From Microcaldota archaeon (GTDB taxonomy: Archaea > Micrarchaeota > Micrarchaeia > CAILAH01), in assembly GCA_026419815.1 (NCBI GenBank), contig JAOAKR010000041.1, forward strand, positions 1-5,250: 5,250 nt of DNA. The letters are read 5' to 3'. Numbering within the stretch: position 1 is the stretch's first letter; each line of letters opens with the position of its first letter. This document shows, piece by piece, positions 1 to 5,250 of the stretch. The notes under the pieces are model-generated. The model was not told the origin of the DNA, searched no databases, and worked only from the letters and a program-made list of their open reading frames with translations. The translations under genes were made by a program, and so were the position numbers.

Positions 1-83
1 GGGTGAGCACGCAGATGCTGAGCATCGCAAAAGAGCTGCTGAACCAGAAGAGGAGCCTGTGGAAAAGGGCAGATGCAGACTAA
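1..83 (+). CDS. 3' end of an unidentified rightward gene (partial)
   Basis: Reading from base 3, 26 codons are open and end in two adjacent stops, TAA TAA (81-86). The peptide has a Leu/Ile-spaced, Lys/Arg-rich stretch (MLSIAKELLNQKRSLWKR) that looks like a C-terminal amphipathic helix, then ends Ala-Asp-Ala-Asp. Codon choice (CTG, GAG, AAG, AGC) resembles the other genes in the window. The rest lies outside the window, so no function can be given. The alternative frame from base 2 is also open and ends at TAG 137-139 with Thr-Asp-Ala-Asp; it would just overlap the end of the convergent ATPase gene. I prefer the first frame on codon use, but the fragment is too short to be certain. Confidence 0.5.
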   Translation, partial: VSTQMLSIAKELLNQKRSLWKRADAD

Positions 84-146
84 TAAGGAATGAGTGCAAG
101 TTGCGCACACCATATGCAACGTGGACAGATGCGGACTAGTAAAGGA
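70..146. repeat. Imperfect 20/21-bp direct repeat at the 3' ends of two convergent genes
   Basis: Copy A is at 70-89 and copy B at 126-146, 56 bp apart start to start. They share CAGATGC, GACTA, TA and AGGA, and differ at two substitutions and one inserted A. Copy A contains the rightward gene's tandem stop. Copy B contains the ATPase stop on the other strand (TAG, bases 138-136). Read rightward, both copies encode Asp-Ala-Asp followed by two stops, and both substitutions are silent (GCA/GCG, TAA/TAG). This suggests a small duplication of a gene end, but the repeat is short. Confidence 0.45.
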
Positions 147-2760
147 GTATTTTTTCGCTGAAATTCATTTTCAAGAGCTCAAGCACGCACATAACCGCAA
201 CAATGCTTGCAAGCATAACATACCACTCGGTTATCCCCAGCGGTACAGTGTGCATGGCCCCGGAGATCGGCCCATAAACAGCAATGAGCTGGGCGATAAA
301 TGATACAAGAACCATTGCGATAAGGAATTTATTGGTAAGGATTTCCTTGAAGAAAGGATAGCGGGTGCGTATTGAAAACACAATGGCAAGCTGGACCACT
401 ACCATATATGTAAAAACGGCTGTCTGCACGGTATTATCCCCATACCCATACTTGGGCATAAGCATAAACATTAGGAGCGCCGGGGCCGCTACTATTGCTG
501 CAAGCAGTGCCAGCTGTACTATAACCTCCTTGGTGAGCAGGTGGTGTGCCCTTTTTTGGTGCTTTTCCATTATGTCCCGTGGCGGCGGGTCCATACCCAG
601 CGCCATTGATGGCAAACCATCTGTAAACAAGTTTATCCAAAGTATTTGCAATGGAAGAAGTGGGAGTATGGCAAGGCCAATCCCGATGGCTGCCGAAGTC
701 AGGGGCATAAGTTCGGCAAGTGTTACAAGCATTACAACACCTACAAGCGCAATGTTGGTTGCCAGCAGGAAATAAAGGAACTTGCGGATGTTTGAGAATA
801 TCGTCCTCCCTTCCTTTACAGCCTCAACGATAGTCGCGAAATTGTCATCAAGCAGAACGATGTCCCCCGCCTCCTTTGCAACATCAGTCCCCTTGATGCC
901 CATCGCAACACCAACATCAGCGAGCTTGAGTGCGGGCGCATCGTTCACGCCGTCACCAGTCATCGCCACAATCTTGCCGCTGCGCTTGAGCGAGCGCACT
1001 ATGCGTATCTTCTGTTCCGGTGAAACGCGCGAGAACACCTTGATTTCCTCAATGCGCCTGTCAAGCTCGTCATCGCTCAGCCGCTCAAGCTCCTCCCCGC
1101 TTATGCAGTGCCTATGTGCATCGTTGCCACGCGGCAACAGCCCAATCTCCCTCGCGACCGCAATTGCAGTGCTCTGGTGGTCACCGGTAAGCATCTTGAC
1201 CTCAATCCCGGCTTTTCGGCACACCTGGATTGCATCATAAACCTCATCACGCGGGGCATCGTAAATGGCAAGCATGCCCGAAAATACAAGGTCTGACTCG
1301 GCATCGTCCCTGTCGAACTCGCCCCCATCAAGCTCGACAACCTTATGCGCCACGGCGATCACCCGGTAGGCATTGTTTGCGTATTTCTCCATCTGTGCGA
1401 GTATGCGTGAGCGCAGCTCGCTTGTCAGCTTGACATGGCGCTCCCCAACCTCAACGTGCGTGCACCTTGCGAGCACAACTTCAACAGCGCCCTTGGTGCA
1501 GAACAGTAGCTTCCCATCCATCTTGTGGACGCTTGTCATTCTCTTGAGTGATGAGCTGAACGGGAACTCGGCAGCAACCGGGCACTTCTCAAGCAGCTTG
1601 TGCTTGCTTATGCCAACCTTTTTTGCAGTGAATAACAGCGAAACCTCGGTAGGGTCGCCAACGGGCGTTGCAGCCGCCTCAATCTCTGCCGTGGTGCAAA
1701 GCGATGAGTATGACAGCAGGTCCATTATGCGCTTGCTCGGGACAATTGGCTTGCCCGCACGCAACAGCGAGCCGGACTCGGTGTACCCGCTGCCTGTAAC
1801 CTCAATCTCCTCATCCACAATCCATATCCTTCTGACTGCCATCTCGTTTTTGGTTATCGTCCCGGTCTTGTCCGCGCAAATTACATCAACGCTACCAAGC
1901 CCTTCAACAGCGAGCAGCCGTTTCACTACAGCCTTCTTTTTCGCCATGCGCTGCACTCCAATCGCAAGCGTTATAGTCACGACTATCGGCAGACCCTCGG
2001 GTATTGCGGCAACGGCAAGGCTTATTGAGAACATAAATGCGCTTGCCAATGCCTGGCCTATTACATAATACAGCATAAATACTGCACAAGCGATTGCCAA
2101 TACTGCAAGCGCAATGCCCTTGCTTGAGTTGTCAAGCTCAGTCTCAAGGGGCATTTTTTCCTTCTTCGTCTTCACCGTGAGCTCGGCAATCTTGCCAAAC
2201 CTCGTATTCATCCCTGTTGACTCAACTTTTGCGTAAGTGTGGCCCATTGAGACGGTGGTGCCAGAGTAAAGGGGATCCCCGTGGGCGCGCTCAACAGGCC
2301 TGCTCTCCCCAGTCAGTATAGCTTCATTAACCCAAATGGCATTTTTCCCGATGATTTTGCAATCGGCAGGTATCCTGTCGCCTTCCTCTAATATCACTAT
2401 GTCTCCCGGGACAAGCAGCTCCGCATTAATAACCTTGATGGTCCCTTCCCTTATAACACGGGCCTTCTGCACGCTGATCCTCCTGAGGGCTTCAAGCGCC
2501 TTATTGGCGCGGTATTCCTGCAGCGAGCCGAGGATTGCATTGAGCACTACAATCGCCATTATCGCAAGCGAGTCCTCCCCCCTACCCAACGCGTATGATA
2601 CGAGTGCCGATGCAATCAGCACCAGGATAAAACCAGATTTGAATTGGGAAATGAGGATTCCCACCCAGCCGGCACTTTCCTTAACCTCAACCGCATTAGG
2701 GCCGTACTGTTTCAGGAGAGCCTGAGCATCCGCCTCGCTAAGGCCCTTATGCGGTTCCAT
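136..2760 (-). CDS. P2A-type cation-transporting ATPase (SERCA/PMR1-like, probable Ca2+ pump)
   Basis: This is a complete 874-residue P-type ATPase of the inner membrane, within the usual length range for prokaryotic P2A pumps; it should couple ATP hydrolysis to cation export. Key motifs in order are: actuator TGES at 150-153; M4 PEGLP at 254-258; DKTGT with the phosphorylated Asp297; nucleotide-domain KRM (406-408) and KGA (423-425); TGD at 525-527; and hinge TGDGVNDAP at 601-609. Ten membrane spans are plausible: M1-M2 about 39-85, M3-M4 about 214-262, M5-M6 about 658-712, and M7-M10 between 744 and 866. By comparison with SERCA, site II residues are present (Glu255, Asn710, Asp714, with Asn669 and Thr713 also kept). 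The site I glutamate of M5 is Leu672 and that of M8 appears to be Gln790. This fits a PMR1-like pump moving one ion per cycle, Ca2+ or possibly Mn2+. The N-terminus (GLSEADAQALLKQYGPN) is typical, supporting this ATG. The start lies inside the 3' end of the leftward gene upstream (49-bp overlap) and has its own TATA-like box. Family is certain; substrate is inferred. Confidence 0.96.
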   Translation of the reverse strand: MEPHKGLSEADAQALLKQYGPNAVEVKESAGWVGILISQFKSGFILVLIASALVSYALGRGEDSLAIMAIVVLNAILGSLQEYRANKALEALRRISVQKARVIREGTIKVINAELLVPGDIVILEEGDRIPADCKIIGKNAIWVNEAILTGESRPVERAHGDPLYSGTTVSMGHTYAKVESTGMNTRFGKIAELTVKTKKEKMPLETELDNSSKGIALAVLAIACAVFMLYYVIGQALASAFMFSISLAVAAIPEGLPIVVTITLAIGVQRMAKKKAVVKRLLAVEGLGSVDVICADKTGTITKNEMAVRRIWIVDEEIEVTGSGYTESGSLLRAGKPIVPSKRIMDLLSYSSLCTTAEIEAAATPVGDPTEVSLLFTAKKVGISKHKLLEKCPVAAEFPFSSSLKRMTSVHKMDGKLLFCTKGAVEVVLARCTHVEVGERHVKLTSELRSRILAQMEKYANNAYRVIAVAHKVVELDGGEFDRDDAESDLVFSGMLAIYDAPRDEVYDAIQVCRKAGIEVKMLTGDHQSTAIAVAREIGLLPRGNDAHRHCISGEELERLSDDELDRRIEEIKVFSRVSPEQKIRIVRSLKRSGKIVAMTGDGVNDAPALKLADVGVAMGIKGTDVAKEAGDIVLLDDNFATIVEAVKEGRTIFSNIRKFLYFLLATNIALVGVVMLVTLAELMPLTSAAIGIGLAILPLLPLQILWINLFTDGLPSMALGMDPPPRDIMEKHQKRAHHLLTKEVIVQLALLAAIVAAPALLMFMLMPKYGYGDNTVQTAVFTYMVVVQLAIVFSIRTRYPFFKEILTNKFLIAMVLVSFIAQLIAVYGPISGAMHTVPLGITEWYVMLASIVAVMCVLELLKMNFSEKILLY
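148..156 (+). terminator. Possible T-tract terminator for the rightward gene
   Basis: A run of six T (150-155) lies about 65 nt after the rightward stop codon. Archaeal termination often occurs at U-tracts without a hairpin. The run also falls on Lys-Ile codons near the end of the ATPase on the opposite strand, so it may simply be coding sequence. No strong T-tract is visible on the other strand just beyond the ATPase stop; only short runs such as CCTTATTAG and CCCTTTTCC are present. Confidence 0.22.
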
Positions 2761-4238
2761 AATCCCCTTTTTGCCCCAACACTTTTTAACCTAACTTCCT
2801 TGGCGCGGTCCATAATGAACATTACCCTTGCTACATTACCTGTGCGGCTCACCTGCTTATGGGCGTGGTTCTTGGCGCCCATATGCTTCATAGTGCCGGC
2901 GATACTGCATTTTGCTTGCTTTGCTGCACCGCACTGCATTTTCACAGGGTTCTTCCTGCCGCAGGCGTTAGTGCCCGCTGTGCGCCCATCGCATCCCCGT
3001 GGCACCGGCTTCTTCCCGGCGCTTTTTGCGCCACTGCTTGCCCCCAATGCGGGTGCACCGCGCAAAACGTGATTGCCCCTGGCACTTTGGGCCGGCGGAA
3101 TGCGCCTTATTGCCTTACGTGTTACCGGTTGCGGCCCAGGCAACAGTAGGCGCCGTTCAGCGGTTTTTGTTTGCAGTTTCCTGCGCTCACGCCTTTTGGG
3201 GGCAGGCTGGCGAAGGTCCATTGGGCCCGCCCCAGCGGTTGCCGTGGTGTCCTGCACCCAGGCATTACGCGCTTGCATTACTAATCCACTCCCATTCAAT
3301 GTGGGTTTTAGCATTTTATGGGTAGGCGCGGTATCCCGCCCAACCACCTCACATTCAGCTGATGATGATGCCGAACTTGCAGGAACAGCCGAATGTGCAA
3401 CGGTTGGCTGCTCTCGGGCAGCCAGCATTGCATCCCCAGGCGAAAAGCACAAGCTTTCCTGTGCTGTTTGGCGGGGCGGCCCGTCTTGGACTACACCGAG
3501 ATGCCCTCCAGCCGTAATAGGGCTTGTAACAATGCTTTCCGGGGGAAAGTATGCGTTTTGCCCTGCATCCCTGCCAGCCGGTGAAGTGCCAAATTCCTGG
3601 CAGGCCTGCGGCAACGGCAGCGAGCCGCAGCATACGCTTGCAATTGCGGTATTGGCCCCGCCTTCCATTGCGGGTGGGGCTACGGCATAATGCATTATTT
3701 CGTGTGATGCCACCACAAGCCCGATGCTCTTGCGCAGTGATTCGTTGAGGGGCACGCTGCAGGAGGCACACTCAATAAGCGCGTTATTATCCTTTTTTTT
3801 CCCGAACGTATCAAATACCGCATAGATTTTTGCGCGGAGCAAAAGGGATAGCGGGGGCCGTATGTCCTCAAGGTACGGGTCATACTGCATCCTGAGCTCA
3901 AACTGCGAAGTCACTGCGATGTTTGTAAACCCAAGGAAGAATGGGCTTGAATTTACAATAGTGTACGGCAGCGTGCCGTTCACGTATCCTTGCAGCCCGC
4001 CGCTCGCGTCCTCGCTTATGTGTATGCCTTTGCCGCGTATTGATGTAACCCACGTGCCCAGCTCACCGCTCTTGAGCGTAACCTCAAAGTTGCGTGAGAG
4101 CACGTCAAGCAAATTTTCGCCGTACCTTGCGTAAACAGTATGGCTCTCGCTTCTCCCAATGCGGTCGCGCAGGAGTATGCGTATGGGTATCTGGTTATTT
4201 GCCAGCTGTTGCTTTTCTGTGAGGCAAGGTATAGGCAT
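2712..4238 (-). CDS. Unrecognised protein: DUF4430-like N-terminal domain, HEIMH motif, Cys-containing basic C-terminal tail
   Basis: This is a 508-codon ORF; I do not recognise the full protein. Residues about 17-120 resemble the beta-grasp DUF4430 (transcobalamin-like) fold: an opening strand, then ENLLDVLSR (41-49), WVTSIRGKG (63-71) and GGLQGYVNGTLP (80-91). There is no signal peptide or membrane span, although such domains are usually exported. Next come ECASC (156-160) and HEIMH (179-183) after a hydrophobic stretch. VASHEIMHYA fits the zinc-metallopeptidase pattern abXHEbbHbc; a CCHH zinc site is the alternative. Residues about 200-345 form a Ser/Pro/Ala/Gly-rich probable linker with scattered Cys. 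Residues about 346-508 are very rich in Arg, Lys and Ala, with Cys416, 426, 436 and 444, and could bind nucleic acid. A rough hand count gives a purine at the first codon position in about two thirds to three quarters of codons in two tail segments, above the antisense frame, which supports coding here. No earlier in-frame start exists before the stop at 4281-4283. The ATG lies about 28 nt from the shared AT-rich box. A frameshift after residue 190 cannot be excluded. Confidence 0.68.
   Translation of the reverse strand: MPIPCLTEKQQLANNQIPIRILLRDRIGRSESHTVYARYGENLLDVLSRNFEVTLKSGELGTWVTSIRGKGIHISEDASGGLQGYVNGTLPYTIVNSSPFFLGFTNIAVTSQFELRMQYDPYLEDIRPPLSLLLRAKIYAVFDTFGKKKDNNALIECASCSVPLNESLRKSIGLVVASHEIMHYAVAPPAMEGGANTAIASVCCGSLPLPQACQEFGTSPAGRDAGQNAYFPPESIVTSPITAGGHLGVVQDGPPRQTAQESLCFSPGDAMLAAREQPTVAHSAVPASSASSSAECEVVGRDTAPTHKMLKPTLNGSGLVMQARNAWVQDTTATAGAGPMDLRQPAPKRRERRKLQTKTAERRLLLPGPQPVTRKAIRRIPPAQSARGNHVLRGAPALGASSGAKSAGKKPVPRGCDGRTAGTNACGRKNPVKMQCGAAKQAKCSIAGTMKHMGAKNHAHKQVSRTGNVARVMFIMDRAKEVRLKSVGAKRGLWNRIRALARRMLRLS
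2782..2789 (-). promoter_or_regulatory. TATA-like box for the ATPase gene
   Basis: On the minus strand this reads TTAAAAAG, centred about 25-26 nt before the ATPase ATG, the spacing expected for an archaeal promoter giving a leaderless transcript. An AGGGG at 2764-2768, 3 nt before the ATG, could be a weak ribosome site if a longer transcript is made. The box lies inside the coding sequence of the upstream gene, so it may be partly fortuitous. Confidence 0.4.
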
Positions 4239-4262
4239 GCGGTTCGCATTAGGCCAAGCGAA

Positions 4263-4270
4263 ATTATTAA
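4263..4270. promoter_or_regulatory. AT-rich box shared by divergent genes (bidirectional promoter)
   Basis: The 55-bp gap between the two divergent ATGs holds one AT-rich core, ATTATTAA on the plus strand and TTAATAAT on the minus strand. Its centre is about 27-28 nt before the NUDIX ATG and about 28-29 nt before the ATG of the 508-codon gene, so it can serve as TATA box in both directions for near-leaderless mRNAs. On the plus strand the preceding GCGAA resembles an archaeal BRE, so the NUDIX direction may be favoured. The perfect inverted repeat TTGAA-CT-TTCAA at 4273-4284 sits just beside the core on the NUDIX side, where a regulator could bind. Confidence 0.5.
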
Positions 4271-4293
4271 GCTTGAACTTTCAAACACACATT

Positions 4294-4746
4294 ATGGATG
4301 AGGAGCGCTCTGCAGGGGCGGTTGTGTTTTGCGAGGAAGCTGGTGTGCGGCGCTATCTTCTCTTGCAGTATGATGCCGGCCACTGGGATTTCCCGAAAGG
4401 CCATATTGAGGAAGGGGAAGATGCCGAGAGTGCAATGCTGCGCGAAGTGCGTGAGGAGACCGGCCTAAATGTTGAGCTTGTGCCCGGGTTTGAGTATGAG
4501 ATTGATTACAAGTTCAAGGCCAAGTATGACAAGGGCAGGCTCAAGCACAAGGTGGTTGTGTTCTTCATAGCGCGTGCAGCATCAACACGGGTTAAACTGT
4601 CCCACGAGCACAAGGCACACCAGTGGCTCGGCTTTGGTGAGGCGCTTGCCAAGGCGACTTATGAGAACACCCGCGACGTGCTCCGCCGTGCAGATGAGTA
4701 TTTAAGCTATCGCGGGAAAAGGCAGGATGGTGGCGGTTATGGTTGA
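4294..4746 (+). CDS. NUDIX hydrolase, probable diadenosine tetraphosphate (Ap4A) hydrolase, NUDT2-like
   Basis: The 150-residue cytoplasmic protein should cleave Ap4A asymmetrically to ATP and AMP, removing a by-product of aminoacyl-tRNA synthetases that builds up under stress. The NUDIX box GX5EX7REUXEEXGU is perfect at residues 36-58 (G36, E42, R50-E51, E54-E55, G57), with the glutamates binding Mg2+. Family marks are WDFPKGHIEEGE at 31-42, just before and into the box, and LSHEHKAHQWLGF at 102-114, both typical of the NUDT2/Ap4A group. The length also fits (about 150). The frame is open back to an ATG at 4159, but the added residues do not resemble the family, whose fold starts at about SAGAVVF. 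The 4294 ATG also lies about 27 nt from a BRE/TATA-like element, so it is preferred, with little or no 5' leader. It overlaps the thioredoxin start by 8 bp, indicating an operon. A different nucleotide substrate remains possible. Confidence 0.93.
   Translation: MDEERSAGAVVFCEEAGVRRYLLLQYDAGHWDFPKGHIEEGEDAESAMLREVREETGLNVELVPGFEYEIDYKFKAKYDKGRLKHKVVVFFIARAASTRVKLSHEHKAHQWLGFGEALAKATYENTRDVLRRADEYLSYRGKRQDGGGYG
4729..4733 (+). promoter_or_regulatory. Shine-Dalgarno-like GGTGG deciding the thioredoxin start
   Basis: GGTGG lies 5 nt before the ATG at 4739 and partly matches the archaeal AGGAGGTGAT consensus. The alternative in-frame ATG at 4727 has only GGCAGG directly abutting it, without a usable spacer. 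This favours 4739. Confidence 0.4.
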
Positions 4747-5053
4747 GGAGATAACCCCTGAGAATTTCAAGAAAGCTATCAAGTCGCAGAGATACGTGCT
4801 TGTGGATTTTTGGGCGGCGTGGTGCGGCCCGTGCCTGATGATGGCCCAGGTGTTTGAGCAGGCGTCACGGGAAATTGGGAATGTGAAGTTTGCCAAGGTG
4901 AATGTGGGCGATGCACAGGCGCTTGCGCAGGAATACGGCATAATGAGCATACCTACGCTCATCCTGTTTGAGGATGGTGCGGAGAAGGCGCGCATAACCG
5001 GCTCGCTGCCGCTCGCAGCGATAAAGAAGTTCATTGAGAAAAATACCCAGTGA
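4739..5053 (+). CDS. trxA: Thioredoxin
   Basis: This 104-residue single-domain thioredoxin is a cytoplasmic dithiol-disulfide oxidoreductase that should be reduced by a thioredoxin reductase not seen here. The active site is WCGPC (Cys29 and Cys32) within VDFWAAWCGPC, with the buried acid Asp23. The cis-proline is Pro72 in SIPT, and the C-terminal Gly88 and helix are present. Length is normal (about 105). Two positions differ from classical thioredoxins: the residue after the second Cys is Leu33 rather than Lys/Arg, and the usual helix-kinking Pro is Gln37 (LMMAQ instead of KMIAP). The start could also be ATG 4727, adding four residues; 4739 has the better ribosome site and gives an 8-bp overlap with the NUDIX gene. 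TATTTAAG at 4699-4706, inside the end of the NUDIX gene, is about 24 nt before 4727 and could give independent transcription, or may be coincidence. Confidence 0.95.
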   Translation: MVEEITPENFKKAIKSQRYVLVDFWAAWCGPCLMMAQVFEQASREIGNVKFAKVNVGDAQALAQEYGIMSIPTLILFEDGAEKARITGSLPLAAIKKFIEKNTQ

Positions 5054-5107
5054 TTCGCACTGCCTGGCAATCCCATCACTTCCCAGTTATCGCCTGTGCA
5101 GCACCCC

Positions 5108-5115
5108 ATATTTAT
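5108..5115 (+). promoter_or_regulatory. TATA-like box ATATTTAT upstream of a small ORF
   Basis: The box is centred about 29-30 nt before ATG 5141, spacing compatible with a promoter whose transcript begins at or just before that small ORF. It is a better AT-rich match than the second box at 5157-5164. Confidence 0.33.
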
Positions 5116-5140
5116 CTGCTCATCTGCAAGCGAAAATGCA

Positions 5141-5197
5141 ATGAGCCAAAATTGGGTTTTTAAGTGTTGGCTGAGATGTGCTGGTGTGGTCATATGA
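5141..5197 (+). CDS. Possible 18-residue leader peptide ORF
   Basis: ATG 5141 opens 18 codons (MSQNWVFKCWLRCAGVVI) ending in TGA at 5195-5197. That stop overlaps the next gene's ATG as ATGA, the classic arrangement for translational coupling. The peptide has two Cys and two Trp and no similarity I can name. A TATA-like box lies about 29 nt upstream. It could be a regulatory leader ORF or a chance ORF; so short a frame is weak evidence alone. Confidence 0.22.
   Translation: MSQNWVFKCWLRCAGVVI
5157..5164 (+). promoter_or_regulatory. TATA-like box TTTTTAAG upstream of the last gene
   Basis: Centred about 33-34 nt before ATG 5194, this would place a start site near 5187, giving a leader of only a few nucleotides. 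It is followed by GTGTTGG, as is the box in front of the ATPase gene. It lies within the possible leader ORF, so the two interpretations compete. Confidence 0.35.
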
Positions 5198-5250
5198 GGC
5201 AGCATATCTTACTTTCGGCAGCCGCAATTGTCATAATGCTCCTGCTCAGC
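5194..5250 (+). CDS. N-terminus of a membrane or secreted protein (partial)
   Basis: Nineteen codons are visible before the window ends. They begin Met-Arg-Gln-His and run into a hydrophobic stretch (ILLSAAAIVIMLLLS), the form of a signal peptide or first membrane anchor: a positive N-terminus then an aliphatic core. GGTG at 5183-5186, 7 nt before the ATG, is a modest ribosome site. Function cannot be told. If real, the product goes to the membrane or outside, unlike the cytoplasmic NUDIX and thioredoxin proteins upstream. Confidence 0.6.
   Translation, partial: MRQHILLSAAAIVIMLLLS

Larger units (their letters stand above)
5054..5193 (+). other. Intergenic region between thioredoxin and the next gene
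   Basis: 140 bp with no RNA gene or clear hairpin that I can see. There is no obvious T-tract just after the thioredoxin stop; the first T-run, GTTTTTAAG near 5156-5164, coincides with a promoter-like box. The region holds two TATA-like boxes and a possible 18-codon ORF, listed separately. Confidence 0.6.

Noticed and set aside
100..120. Possible hairpin GTTGCG...TGCAAC between the convergent genes
   Set aside because: The stem is only six pairs, including one G-T pair, and has no following T-tract, so it is not a convincing terminator.
365..2068. Several plus-strand ORFs of 60-230 codons across the ATPase gene
   Set aside because: Antisense shadows of a gene with every P-type ATPase motif intact; none shows a recognisable domain.
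2815..3072. Plus-strand ORF of 85 codons encoding a hydrophobic peptide, with the 2782-2789 box about 29 nt upstream of its ATG
   Set aside because: It is exactly antisense to the basic tail of the 508-codon gene. A rough count gives purines at about two fifths of its first codon positions versus about three quarters for the minus frame. Its hydrophobicity follows from mirroring Lys/Arg/Ala codons.
3073..3690. Plus-strand ORF of 205 codons in the same frame, after one TGA
   Set aside because: Mirror frame of the 508-codon gene with no recognisable domain, a weak start (TTG) and a poorer codon-position pattern.
3355..3771. Minus-strand 138-codon Cys-rich ORF in another frame
   Set aside because: It lies wholly inside the 508-codon gene, has no clear start signal, and its frame meets several stops right after it. 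It is kept only as a possible sign of a frameshift.
4159..4293. N-terminal extension of the NUDIX protein from ATG 4159
   Set aside because: The extra 45 residues are unlike the family, run antisense through the start of the 508-codon gene, and skip a well-placed promoter in front of ATG 4294.
4702..5205. Minus-strand 167-codon ORF
   Set aside because: Antisense to the thioredoxin gene, which is unambiguous by its WCGPC active site.

Overview
The window looks archaeal. Most starts have an AT-rich TATA-like box centred about 25-30 nt upstream, as in leaderless or very short-leader archaeal transcripts. ATA isoleucine codons are common, and the NUDIX protein is of the compact diadenosine-tetraphosphate hydrolase type found in archaea and animals. 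I cannot place the lineage; a DPANN-like or other uncultivated archaeon is a guess. There is no RNA gene, insertion sequence or CRISPR array.

Layout: (1) bases 1-83, the 3' end of a rightward gene, converging on (2) a leftward 874-residue P2A-type (SERCA/PMR1-like) cation ATPase, 136-2760. (3) Upstream of it, also leftward, is a 508-codon gene (2712-4238) that overlaps the ATPase start by 49 bp in another frame. Its N-terminal part resembles the beta-grasp domain DUF4430. It then carries an HEIMH motif matching the zinc-peptidase signature, a Ser/Pro/Ala-rich linker and a very basic Cys-containing tail. I do not recognise it as a named family. (4) A 55-bp divergent intergenic region holds one AT-rich box placed almost symmetrically between two starts. 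(5) Rightward come a NUDIX Ap4A hydrolase (4294-4746) and an overlapping thioredoxin (4739-5053). (6) A 140-bp gap with two TATA-like boxes and a possible 18-codon leader ORF precedes (7) the start of a membrane or secreted protein, cut by the window end at 5194-5250.

The NUDIX and thioredoxin genes overlap by 8 bp and probably form an operon for nucleotide housekeeping and thiol redox control. The ATPase probably pumps Ca2+ (or Mn2+) out of the cell. It may be transcribed both with the 508-codon gene and from its own box inside that gene's 3' end. The 508-codon protein is the least ordinary item: it has no signal peptide although DUF4430-like domains are usually extracellular, and it combines a possible metal site with a highly basic tail.
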